Part shown: positions 1 through 6,202 of the stretch, piece by piece
Position numbering within the stretch: position 1 is the first letter of the stretch
How the letters are laid out: the number at the start of each line of letters is the position of its first letter
Source: Bacteroidota bacterium
GTDB taxonomy: Bacteria > Bacteroidota > Bacteroidia > AKYH767-A > JABDAW01
Assembly (NCBI GenBank): GCA_023251595.1
Contig: JAHEYM010000169.1
Coordinates: forward strand, 1 to 8,124
Length of the DNA stretch: 8,124 bases
Direction of reading: 5' to 3'
Position numbers and translations under genes: made by a program
Notes under the pieces: generated by a model
Databases searched by the model: none
Seen by the model: only the letters and a program-made list of their open reading frames with translations
Told to the model about the DNA's origin: nothing

Positions 1-462
1 AATCACGATCGACGCTTCCAGTTCGAAATCGAGTTGTTTGAAATGATCGGGCATGCAATGAATCTCACCGGGACCTTGAATGGCATTGTGGTTGGTGAAG
101 TAAAAGATCGGGTATTCATCAAATTCCGGAATCATCTCGACATTTCTGTTTCGTCTCGCCGCTTCCACGTGTTGACGAAAAGCGTAACCATCACGACAGG
201 AAGTAGGGTGGGGGACAGGAGCGATAATCTTAGCCTCAGAAACTTCGGTTCCGATGAGAAGGAGATCTTTATCTTCAAGTTTTTTTTCAATCTCAAATGC
301 CCTGTTCATAAGGGTTTCACTGCCTTCAAGAAATTCTTTCATCGAATCGGGAAGTGTTCCGATATTTAAGAGATTGGCGAGTGACTGAAGGTTATATATC
401 TCATTTTGAAAGAAGATTCCAAGATGTTCTGATGTTGCGGTAGTATAGCTTACGAGTTTCAT
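1..462 (-). CDS. Fumarylacetoacetate hydrolase (FAH) family protein, N-terminal 154 codons, cut by window edge
   Basis: The reading frame opens at ATG 462-460 and stays open to base 1, so the C-terminal half lies outside the window. The N-terminus MKLVSYTTATSEHLGIFFQ is typical of the FAH family. The segment SCRDGYAFRQHVEAA (residues 88-102) places D91 and H98 seven residues apart, as in the metal-binding Asp and catalytic His of FAH. DFELEASIVI (145-154) supplies the E147-x-E149 metal pair. Known members are cytoplasmic divalent-metal hydrolases or decarboxylases acting on fumarylacetoacetate (tyrosine breakdown) or other acylpyruvates; the substrate cannot be told from this half. All ligands expected this far are present, so the enzyme is probably active. 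The coding strand has an A8 run (280-287), a possible slippage site. A 168-nt gap with a heptamer array separates it from the upstream gene, so it probably has its own promoter; I found no convincing one. Confidence 0.93.
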   Translation of the reverse strand, partial: MKLVSYTTATSEHLGIFFQNEIYNLQSLANLLNIGTLPDSMKEFLEGSETLMNRAFEIEKKLEDKDLLLIGTEVSEAKIIAPVPHPTSCRDGYAFRQHVEAARRNRNVEMIPEFDEYPIFYFTNHNAIQGPGEIHCMPDHFKQLDFELEASIVI

Positions 463-523
463 TTTTCGGGTGAAGTTTGTCTAAAATTATAAGAAGTTTT
501 GGGGTGATAAAGGTACGGAAAAT

Positions 524-600
524 AGTGGTTAGGTGTTAGTGGTTAGGTGTTAGTGGTTAGGTGTTAGGTCTAAGGTATAAGGTATGAGGTATGAGGTATG
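524..600. repeat. Heptanucleotide tandem array, 11 units in register
   Basis: Read on the plus strand, eleven consecutive 7-nt units fill 524-600 with no gap. AGTGGTT and AGGTGTT alternate three times (524-565), followed by AGGTCTA (566), AGGTATA (573) and three copies of AGGTATG (580, 587, 594). Seen at 14-nt scale, the first part is three exact copies of TAGTGGTTAGGTGT (523-564). A lone AGGTACG at 511-517, one base out of register, may be a decayed unit. The array lies between the stop of the beta-protein gene (631) and the start of the FAH gene (462), in non-coding DNA. The unit differs along the array while the period is held, which suggests stepwise duplication with divergence. It resembles in style the heptameric short tandem repeats of cyanobacteria; its function is unknown. 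Confidence 0.92.
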
Positions 601-630
601 AACGAATGAAGAGAAACAAATTACAAATAT

Positions 631-1071
631 TCAATAAATAAAAAAAGGTGCCTTCGCAAAAATTCCGGGCGAGAAAAAACGATTAATTCCGATTGTCCTA
701 TATCTCAAATCGATTCCACCAAAGTAAGCAGCCCAAAATGAAGCCTGAAACCCTACCAAGGTTTTTGTTCCTTTGCAGAATTCAAAAACCAAACCTCCCG
801 AAAGTCCTAAACCCACGCCCGTCTGGACCTCGGTGTATGTTCTAATCTTTTTACTAATGAATTCATATTCAAATCCGACATCCGCACTAAGAGGCGCGAA
901 ATTTCCAAAAACATACCAATATGAGGTTTCGAATCCAAGACTGAAATGACCATCCCCTTTACCGAAATTATAATGTAATGTGGGTCCTACCAAAATTACT
1001 TGTTGGCTTCCACCTTCTGAAAAAACTTCAAAAGATACAATAAATAGTAAAATTATTAATTTATATTTCAC
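631..1071 (-). CDS. Small secreted or outer-membrane beta-rich protein, unknown function
   Basis: I do not recognise a named family. The 146-residue product opens with a signal peptide (MKYKLIILLFIVSFEVFSEG, cleavage likely near residues 18-20). The rest alternates short hydrophobic and aromatic stretches with Gly and polar turns, for example HFSLGFETSYWYVFG and LGLSGGLVFEF, and ends in aromatic FFIY. This pattern suits a small beta-barrel in the outer membrane, which is an inference from composition only. The start is GTG at 1071-1069: an in-frame TAA lies two codons upstream, and no downstream ATG would keep the signal peptide. The 110-nt gap upstream suggests separate transcription, although no clear promoter is visible. 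A run of seven T in the coding strand near the 3' end (640-646) could slip and change the last residues. Confidence 0.75.
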   Translation of the reverse strand: MKYKLIILLFIVSFEVFSEGGSQQVILVGPTLHYNFGKGDGHFSLGFETSYWYVFGNFAPLSADVGFEYEFISKKIRTYTEVQTGVGLGLSGGLVFEFCKGTKTLVGFQASFWAAYFGGIDLRYRTIGINRFFSPGIFAKAPFFIY

Positions 1072-1181
1072 AGTTTACAGGTCATTAATATTCACTTTTT
1101 CACATCACTGAACTCTCATTTCCACTCGTTTTATGTAGATCGCTCATATATTCCAAATAAGGTCGTTGATTCCTAAAGATT

Positions 1182-1823
1182 TTATTTTATTCCGCTAGCC
1201 ACCCCGAGTTCGTCATCCATCATTTCCAGAATATCAACCATATTTTTTGCTTCGGGAAATTTGTCTTGAAATTGATCAGGAGCATGATAACTATAGAAAC
1301 GATAAAGTTTATTAGTCGCGATCTCGACACTATAGGTAATTCCATCTGTCAGTGTATCAGTTAAACCGGGGATATCCTTCATGTTCGGGAGTGTTTTTAT
1401 TTGTAATGCAGATATTTTTTCAATGAAAACGTTCCAACCAACGACCGGAATTTCAGTTGACAAATTACTTGCGACAATGGTTTCTGTTTGCTTTGACGGA
1501 TTCGAATCTACTGTCATTGAATAGATGGCTGCGGACCAGTCAGCTTTAGCTTTTGTGATGATCAAAAGTTTTCGGAACCTCATAGAAGCGTAGTTGTACC
1601 AAATTCTTATCTGAAGAGAGTCAAATCCCTTTTCGAGTTTATCGAGCTTTAATTCTCTGGCTTTTTGCTGTGCTAAACGGTATGCGAGATCAGGTTCTCC
1701 GTTTTTTTGAGTTGGAATTTCTTTTCTGAATTTTAAAGAGTCAATCTTCGTCTGAGCACTGCAAAAATTTAGGAAAAAGCAACAAAGTATAAATGCTGGT
1801 ATATATATAATTTTAGACATCAT
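1182..1823 (-). CDS. Secreted protein of unknown function
   Basis: The 213-residue product has a signal peptide: a hydrophobic core at about residues 5-20 and a probable signal peptidase I site at CSA|Q (21-24). The residue before C21 is Phe, which argues against a lipobox, so a lipoprotein is unlikely. The mature part starts with a charged, helix-prone stretch (about 30-72) and continues as mixed alpha/beta with several aromatic residues (IRIWYNYASMRFRK, 72-85; YRFYSYHAPDQF, 174-185). No catalytic motif is apparent and I do not recognise the family. It lies 17 nt downstream of the GNAT gene and probably closes that transcript, since the next gap is 110 nt. Two ATG codons are adjacent at the start (1823 and 1820) and the choice makes little difference. 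The signal-peptide codons include a (TA)5 run at 1800-1809. Confidence 0.78.
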   Translation of the reverse strand: MMSKIIYIPAFILCCFFLNFCSAQTKIDSLKFRKEIPTQKNGEPDLAYRLAQQKARELKLDKLEKGFDSLQIRIWYNYASMRFRKLLIITKAKADWSAAIYSMTVDSNPSKQTETIVASNLSTEIPVVGWNVFIEKISALQIKTLPNMKDIPGLTDTLTDGITYSVEIATNKLYRFYSYHAPDQFQDKFPEAKNMVDILEMMDDELGVASGIK

Positions 1824-1840
1824 ATTATTATTCCGAATTT

Positions 1841-2311
1841 TTAAATAATATCACTGATTGACTTTCTCATGCAAACACTATTTTCAACATTTTCATATTG
1901 TCCGTAGTTTGGAATGATCGAATATCCTGATCTCCGGTATAATCGTATAGCCTCGAACTGTTTTTTGCCGGTTTCCAAAATGCTTGATTTATAGTTTAAT
2001 TCGGATGCCCAAACTTCGAGTTCTTTGAGAATGATTGCTCCAATTCCTTTCCCACGTGAGTTCAGATCTACAAACATTCTTTTAATTTCGACTGTGTCAT
2101 TGTCGAATGCTTTGAAAGCCCCGCAGCCGACTGCTTGTGCATTCTCGAAGTAAACTACCACATTTTTTATCGCATCAATTTTATTATATTGAGCATAAAA
2201 AGAATGTTCGTCGCCATCCTTGATTCGCAAATAAATATCAAGAAAATTGACTAGTCTTTGGAAGTCTGGGTCTTCTGAAGTACTCCTTTTTAATGGTGAT
2301 ATTTGGTTCAT
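1841..2311 (-). CDS. GNAT-family N-acetyltransferase
   Basis: The 156-residue protein is a single GNAT domain of normal length. Strand beta4 and motif A are seen as VEIKRMFVDLNSRGKGIG (74-91), where R86-G-K-G-I-G91 is the (Q/R)xxGx(G/A) loop that binds the acetyl-CoA pyrophosphate. Motif B follows as EAIRLYRRSGY (120-130), with the usual (A)xxLYxxxGF/Y form. VVVYFENAQAVGCGAFK (51-67) is the preceding beta2-beta3 hairpin. It should transfer an acetyl group from acetyl-CoA to an amine in the cytoplasm; the substrate is unknown, since the N-terminal acceptor region is not diagnostic. It follows the four-helix membrane protein gene after 43 nt and precedes the secreted-protein gene by 17 nt. A possible own promoter lies just upstream (2319-2326). 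Confidence 0.9.
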   Translation of the reverse strand: MNQISPLKRSTSEDPDFQRLVNFLDIYLRIKDGDEHSFYAQYNKIDAIKNVVVYFENAQAVGCGAFKAFDNDTVEIKRMFVDLNSRGKGIGAIILKELEVWASELNYKSSILETGKKQFEAIRLYRRSGYSIIPNYGQYENVENSVCMRKSISDII

Positions 2312-2318
2312 ATTTTTA

Positions 2319-2326
2319 CAAAAATA
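2319..2326 (-). promoter_or_regulatory. Possible Bacteroidota -7 promoter element upstream of the GNAT gene
   Basis: On the minus strand the octamer TATTTTTG matches the Bacteroidota sigma-ABfr -7 consensus TAnnTTTG exactly. An ATTG about 22 nt further upstream could serve as the -33 element. Transcription would begin at or next to the ATG at 2311, giving an almost leaderless message. In DNA this AT-rich the match may be chance, and the 43-nt gap is also compatible with simple read-through. Confidence 0.2.
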
Positions 2327-2354
2327 GTGATTATATCCGCAATTTGATCAATGT

Positions 2355-2750
2355 TTACCGGGAATAATTTAACAAAAATATCAAACTTAAATAAGTCCAG
2401 AGCAAAGAAAATAAAATGTGCATGGTTGTTTCAAATCCCTTTCCTCTCCATAACATTGAGGAATATCCGAAAAACTGAATAAAAAGCCGGATAGTCCAAA
2501 AGATGCCAATTCCCAATGAAATTCTTTTACCAAGCTCCGTATGCACAAGGTCATCTGCGGAGGTGAGACAAAGTACCCCCATGAGGAAGACCATTAATGC
2601 GATAAAGAACGTATGAACCGTCATCATTTGCCTGTTTATTAAGTTCAGTGATTGTAATTCCTTCTCCCACTTGAAATACTTGGGGAAAACAACATGTATC
2701 AGCGATAAGAGCACTAATAGAATCCCAATAATTTTAAAGTGTATTTCCAT
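2355..2750 (-). CDS. Four-helix integral membrane protein, unknown function
   Basis: The chosen ATG (2750-2748) gives 131 residues starting MEIHFKIIGILL and overlaps the stop of the preceding methyltransferase-like gene by 17 nt. The frame is also open from an ATG at 2804, but the 18 extra residues are polar and would force a 71-nt overlap, so I reject them. Predicted membrane segments are at about 4-22, 45-63, 76-95 and 109-127. The loop after helix 1 carries FPKYFKWEKELQSLNLINRQ (22-41), which has the look of a conserved motif. Histidines sit in or at the ends of helices 1, 2 and 4 (H19, H46, H111). I recognise the type as a small hypothetical membrane protein of Bacteroidota but know no function for it. 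It is the last member of the tightly packed five-gene core. Confidence 0.82.
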   Translation of the reverse strand: MEIHFKIIGILLVLLSLIHVVFPKYFKWEKELQSLNLINRQMMTVHTFFIALMVFLMGVLCLTSADDLVHTELGKRISLGIGIFWTIRLFIQFFGYSSMLWRGKGFETTMHILFSLLWTYLSLIFLLNYSR

Positions 2751-3492
2751 GTTTTGTAAGCTCGAAGGTAGAAATAAATGGCGTGAGTTTAATTTCTTTT
2801 TCAAGATGAAGGTCGGCGCCGTGAAAGGTTTTCAGCCATGATGCTTTTGAGTGAAAATGGAAAAACCCAATGTTATATGCAAGAAAATTTGGAAGGTCTC
2901 TTAAATGTTCCATAATATAAATGTTTCCGTTTGGTTTTAATATTCTTCTCAGTTCTTTGAAAAATGTAATCCTCTCATTTTCATTCCTTATTTCGTGCGC
3001 CGATAGAATAACAAATATTTTATCGACCAAATCGTTGGTGAGATGTAAATTTGATGTTTCTACACTTACGGTATTTGGAAATGGAAGAAATGCTTTTCTT
3101 GCTCTTTTAATTGAAATTTCTGTATGTTTTTCCGGGTCATAAAAATCGAATACGATCAGTTTGGATTTTGGGAATTTTCTTTGAAGTATTGCACTGCTTT
3201 CATCAAAACCTGCACTGATATTTACAATTGTTTTATCGGTATCTTGAAGATCAATCCACGAAAATTTATAAAGTCCGGAGAGATCATAGATGTAAAATGA
3301 TGTCAATAGTGAAACAATAGTTGTGATGAAAATCAAGATGCAGACTGTGTAAATGATTATCTGAATCGGGTTTTCAAAGTATTGAGTAATTAATAATATT
3401 GATGTAAGAAAAGCAATTGCAAAAACATATAAATGCCAATTAAAACGAATAATATTTAGTACTCCCTGAAATGGTTTTCTTATCATTTCCAT
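2734..3492 (-). CDS. Membrane-anchored SAM-dependent methyltransferase-like protein
   Basis: The 252-residue product starts with two membrane helices (about 20-37 and 43-66), so it should be tethered to the inner membrane. A Rossmann-type methyltransferase domain follows. The motif I position reads TIVNISAGFDESSAIL (88-103), which keeps the strand and a Gly but lacks the usual GxGxG. LIVFDFYDP (112-120) has D116 where class I enzymes bind the SAM ribose. FFKELRRILKPNGNIYIMEH (177-196) is the typical post-motif III LKPGG-like element. The acceptor is unknown. The start is ambiguous: ATG at 3492 overlaps the DUF2071 stop by 10 nt, and ATG at 3486, two codons later, gives a classic 4-nt ATGA overlap. 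Either way it is probably translationally coupled to the DUF2071 gene. With the altered motif I, a non-enzymatic role remains possible. Confidence 0.82.
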   Translation of the reverse strand: MEMIRKPFQGVLNIIRFNWHLYVFAIAFLTSILLITQYFENPIQIIIYTVCILIFITTIVSLLTSFYIYDLSGLYKFSWIDLQDTDKTIVNISAGFDESSAILQRKFPKSKLIVFDFYDPEKHTEISIKRARKAFLPFPNTVSVETSNLHLTNDLVDKIFVILSAHEIRNENERITFFKELRRILKPNGNIYIMEHLRDLPNFLAYNIGFFHFHSKASWLKTFHGADLHLEKEIKLTPFISTFELTKHGNTL

Positions 3493-4220
3493 CTCTCAAT
3501 TTTACCCTTTTTCCACCAATATGGAATATTTTGAATGATGAATGCATTTGCCAAAACAGGATTTTTAAGGTGAAGTGAATTTAAAAATGAAAAGTTGTAC
3601 TCGATCACTTTTACAGGTTTTGGGATCCAGTTTTCGCGCACGCCTTCGATGATCAGAACTTCTTTTTTGACGGAATTGTATGTGAAAGTAAACGGAAGTG
3701 GTCCTGCGAATTTTCTCGCTTCTTTCCAATCCGAAAAGGGTGAATTGGCAGGTAAAGAAATTACTTCTTCGTTGATTTGTATTTTGAGTTTGAATCCTGA
3801 TTTGTTTGATGTTATTTCTTTGATATCTTCATGTGAAGTTTGAGTAATGTCGGTCGTTGTGTAATTGTAATGGGTGAAAATATTCCCCATTATTTCCATT
3901 TTCTTTCTATCTGTTTCTGATTTAAGTATATATAAACCTCTCAATCTTTTACCTTCATTATTTGTGTACCTCACGAATATCCTGTAACCGATGAGAAAAA
4001 AGTCATTTCCCATGAATTTCGGAAAACCTTTTGGTCGGAGATCTTTTGTTTGAACCATTGCGATGGCGATAAATGCCCACTTGTCTTCAAATGTATCAAG
4101 TTCCAAACACTCAGGTATCAGGTTTTGCAATTGCTCCTTTGGAAGGGCAAATGTAAGTACCAGTGAGCTCTCGAAAAAAGCTTCAACAGCAAACGGATGG
4201 TTTTTGAGGAAGGAAAACAT
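3483..4220 (-). CDS. DUF2071 (YqjF-like) family protein
   Basis: The 245-residue protein matches the DUF2071/COG2071 pattern across its length. ALPKEQLQNLIPECLELDTF (25-44) is the N-terminal 'not acceptable below this value' hairpin typical of the family, WAFIAIAMVQTKDLRP (48-63) the next strand pair, GYRIFVRY (78-85) the core strand, and RGLYILKSETDR (94-105) the family's G(V/L)Y-F-S-L-D-like segment. From memory, DUF2071 belongs to the acetoacetate decarboxylase-like fold superfamily, but no activity is established for this branch. There is no signal peptide or membrane helix, so the protein is probably cytoplasmic. It starts 1 nt after the DoxX-like stop and its own stop overlaps the methyltransferase-like start. 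This packing suggests that it works with these membrane neighbours, perhaps binding the same small molecule; that is inference. Confidence 0.87.
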   Translation of the reverse strand: MFSFLKNHPFAVEAFFESSLVLTFALPKEQLQNLIPECLELDTFEDKWAFIAIAMVQTKDLRPKGFPKFMGNDFFLIGYRIFVRYTNNEGKRLRGLYILKSETDRKKMEIMGNIFTHYNYTTTDITQTSHEDIKEITSNKSGFKLKIQINEEVISLPANSPFSDWKEARKFAGPLPFTFTYNSVKKEVLIIEGVRENWIPKPVKVIEYNFSFLNSLHLKNPVLANAFIIQNIPYWWKKGKIERWK

Positions 4221-4221
4221 C

Positions 4222-4635
4222 TTAAGGCTTTGAAATAATTACTTTATTCATTCGAAATTCGTTATACCAGATGAGAAGGATAAATAATGATGCAAACAAT
4301 AAATTGAACTTCCCCCAAAGCAATAAATCAGGAGCAAGAATAAATTCGAGTGCGTTCATTGTTGCGATTATTGCCATTTGAACAACTGCATTTATTCGTC
4401 TTTTAATTCCTGTGAGAATCCAAATCGCCATTAATGTCTCTGAAACTCCTATCAATATAGTTAGAACTCTTGAATATTCATTCCCTAATATTCTGGCGAC
4501 AATTTGTTCATGTCGGGGGACGAGATTAAGTATTTTGCAGAAAAGTCCATTTACAAGCCAAACTGCGGCTATACAATAGTTTGTAATTTTACTAAAGAAT
4601 AGATATTCCGTTCGCATCTGTTGTGAGGACTTCAC
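4222..4635 (-). CDS. DoxX-like family membrane protein
   Basis: Up to 137 residues with four membrane helices at about 18-36, 57-77, 82-100 and 108-125. The order AAVWLVNGLFCKILNLVPRH (23-42), the loop with ARILG, then a helix starting LTILIGVSETLMAIWIL (58-74) is characteristic of the DoxX-like group (DoxX_3 type). DoxX was named from a thiosulfate:quinone oxidoreductase subunit, but most relatives have unknown roles, often suggested to lie in membrane redox or thiol chemistry. Two starts are possible: ATG 4635 overlaps the DUF2461 gene by 44 nt, and ATG 4617 (MRTEYLFFS) overlaps it by 26 nt. I give the longer form but consider the shorter equally likely. The DUF2071 gene begins 1 nt after its stop. 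Pairing with DUF2071 supports a shared function. Confidence 0.87.
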   Translation of the reverse strand: MKSSQQMRTEYLFFSKITNYCIAAVWLVNGLFCKILNLVPRHEQIVARILGNEYSRVLTILIGVSETLMAIWILTGIKRRINAVVQMAIIATMNALEFILAPDLLLWGKFNLLFASLFILLIWYNEFRMNKVIISKP

Positions 4636-5278
4636 TCATGTAATCAAAATAAGGTCGGAGATTTTTAAAAGTTTGATTTAGCTCTTTTATAAAATATTTG
4701 TCGAGAACTTCTTTATCCGAAAATTCTTTTTCAAAATAAAATTGTTTATATCTTATTAATTCTATTGCAGGATTCTCTTTTGTAAAACCCTTAGGCGAAG
4801 TAATTATTTTATCGCCCTTGAGTTCAGTAAATGATTTGCGAAGTGTCTTGTTTTTGAGAAGTTTTTGCCATTCATCGAAATTATAGGTCATATCGGTTCG
4901 AATGGAAAATAAATCATCTGGATTCGGATTGAAGAATCCTCCGGCAGCAAGCGATTTACCAGGACCAATCTGAAAATAGTATCCTCCTCTTAGTTTTTTC
5001 GTAGCTCTTCTGAATCCCCCGCCAAAATATGTTTTATATGGAGTTTTATCATTAGAAAACCGGGTATCTCTATAGATTCGCATCAGACTTTTTTTGCCGG
5101 AAACCGTATCGATATGGTCGTGTTTCCGCATTTCTAAAAGCAAAACATCAGCAAACGAATTAATATTTTCGTATGAAGCAAGATAACGATCTTTATTCGT
5201 GTTAAACCATTCACGATTGTTATTTTTCGAAAGGTCTTTCAAAAATGTTAAGGTGGATTTTTCGATGACTGCAGACAT
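4592..5278 (-). CDS. DUF2461 domain protein (TIGR02453 type)
   Basis: The 228-residue protein has the length and motifs of the DUF2461/TIGR02453 family: FLKDLSKNNNREWF (12-25), the signature RIYRDTRFSNDKTPYKT (67-83), GGYYFQI (98-104) and GGFFNPNPDDLFSIR (113-127). The invariant-looking Asn, Arg, Asp and Lys residues suggest a conserved binding or catalytic site, but the biochemical role of the family is not known to me. It has no signal peptide or membrane helix and should be cytoplasmic. It begins 8 nt after the stop of the secreted 5287-6180 gene, and its 3' end overlaps the DoxX-like start, so it heads the tightly coupled core. Nothing in it looks damaged. Confidence 0.92.
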   Translation of the reverse strand: MSAVIEKSTLTFLKDLSKNNNREWFNTNKDRYLASYENINSFADVLLLEMRKHDHIDTVSGKKSLMRIYRDTRFSNDKTPYKTYFGGGFRRATKKLRGGYYFQIGPGKSLAAGGFFNPNPDDLFSIRTDMTYNFDEWQKLLKNKTLRKSFTELKGDKIITSPKGFTKENPAIELIRYKQFYFEKEFSDKEVLDKYFIKELNQTFKNLRPYFDYMSEVLTTDANGISIL

Positions 5279-5286
5279 AAGTTTAT

Positions 5287-6180
5287 TTACTCTATTTGAA
5301 GCAACAATAAATATTTATCATCTCCATCTTTCGAGAGACTCAATATTACTTTATCAATTACTTCGGAAAGAATATGATTCCCATTCAGATCTGATGGGTA
5401 GGCTCCTTTCAGAGAAAATTCAACTTTTCGGATGAAGTCTTTTTTCTCAAAATCATAAACAGAATCTATCGTATATACCTTTGTAGCATGGTTGGTGAGG
5501 CAAACACTGATCTGACTTTCCAACTCATCATATCTTTTCTTCATGCCTTCCAATTCTGATGAGGATTCAACTCTGCATCTGTAATAATCGCCCGTATTGT
5601 GCGATATTTTAGGAGCTGTGTTTGGAAGAATATTTATTGTCGGCTGGAAATAATTATTAAGAATTCCCCTCCCGGATTGACCTTTCAGAAATTCAAATCG
5701 GGTCGGTGAATTGGAACAAATATACTTCAATTTTTCGCAAAATGGAGAGTTGTCGTTTATCTTGTTTAATGCTTTGTTATAATAAAATAAGTTGACTTTA
5801 AACTTGCCGGTTTTGTCAGGGTCTTTACTTGTAAAATAAAAATTACGAGGACCGGCGGCATCTGCTGTATAGGGAAGTATTATTTTACTTCCAATCGTTT
5901 TAAAGAACATCGGATCATCAGCCTTAAATACCTGATGCCCTAAAGAGTCGTTTACGCCGAGTGCAACAACATAGTCTGTAGATTCATACACTACAAGTGC
6001 TATATCACCTGCTTCCATTCTCAGTGTCAAATACTCAAAGCGCATTTTTTCAGGCAGAACTCCGGACTTCTCAGTGAGTGCGGATGTCAGCACCCTGTGT
6101 ATAATGACTGAATCGGAAGATTGCGCGAGCGCAAATAGATTACTGATTAATAAAATGCAAATTATAACAGATTTTCTCAT
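5287..6180 (-). CDS. Secreted protein of unknown function with repeat-like C-terminal segment
   Basis: The 297-residue product has a clear signal peptide (MRKSVIICILLISNLFALAQ, cleavage at ALA|Q, 19/20). Residues about 45-135 form a beta-rich segment (FEYLTLRMEAGDIALVVYES, then FYFTSKDPDKTGKFKVNLFYY) that recalls the small beta-sandwich prepeptidase-like domains of secreted proteins; this is a weak fold guess. Four cysteines in the mature part (C148, C155, C202, C227) could form two disulfides. A helical patch at 208-226 precedes a C-terminal beta region. There is no T9SS tail, so it may stay periplasmic. Residues 278-285 read VILSLSKD, and the DNA there resembles a dispersed repeat. It starts 38 nt after the propeller gene and ends 8 nt before the DUF2461 gene. 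I do not recognise the family. Confidence 0.8.
   Translation of the reverse strand: MRKSVIICILLISNLFALAQSSDSVIIHRVLTSALTEKSGVLPEKMRFEYLTLRMEAGDIALVVYESTDYVVALGVNDSLGHQVFKADDPMFFKTIGSKIILPYTADAAGPRNFYFTSKDPDKTGKFKVNLFYYNKALNKINDNSPFCEKLKYICSNSPTRFEFLKGQSGRGILNNYFQPTINILPNTAPKISHNTGDYYRCRVESSSELEGMKKRYDELESQISVCLTNHATKVYTIDSVYDFEKKDFIRKVEFSLKGAYPSDLNGNHILSEVIDKVILSLSKDGDDKYLLLLQIE
5326..5349. repeat. Possible degenerate copy of the dispersed 'VILSLSKD' repeat inside the 5287-6180 gene
   Basis: The plus strand here begins ATCTTTCGAGAGACTCA and ends ATTAC. Compared from memory with the common dispersed bacterial repeat ATCYTTCGACARRCTCA followed by GGATGAC, about 20 of 24 bases agree. On the gene strand it reads VILSLSKD, the peptide often produced when that repeat is translated. 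It lies in frame 13 codons before the stop. Chance or protein-level constraint could also explain it. Confidence 0.4.
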
Positions 6181-6202
6181 GAGGGTTCTTTTTAAATAGT
6201 AG

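Noticed and set aside
34..369. Plus-strand open frame of 111 codons.
   Set aside because: It lies wholly opposite the FAH-family gene, which carries conserved catalytic and metal residues. The plus-strand product has no recognisable features.
524..600. The heptamer array considered as a CRISPR or an integrase attachment site.
   Set aside because: The units are 7 nt with no spacers, and there is no cas gene, integrase or tRNA nearby.
1072..1181. A promoter for the beta-protein gene in this 110-nt gap.
   Set aside because: CTTATTTG near 1155 resembles but does not match TAnnTTTG, and no paired -33 element stands out, so nothing there is strong enough to annotate.
2751..2804. An upstream ATG that would add 18 residues (MKKKLNSRHLFLPSSLQN) to the four-helix membrane protein.
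   Set aside because: The extension is polar, precedes a natural MEIHFKIIG membrane-protein start and would overlap the upstream gene by 71 nt. The ATG at 2750 is more likely.
2921..3142. Plus-strand open frame of 73 codons.
   Set aside because: It is antisense to the methyltransferase-like domain and has no motif of its own.
3595..3843. Plus-strand open frame of 82 codons.
   Set aside because: It is antisense to the DUF2071 gene, whose family motifs are encoded on the other strand.
5199..5435. Plus-strand open frame of 78 codons spanning the junction of two minus-strand genes.
   Set aside because: Both minus-strand genes are supported (DUF2461 motifs and a signal-peptide protein), and the plus-strand peptide resembles nothing I know.
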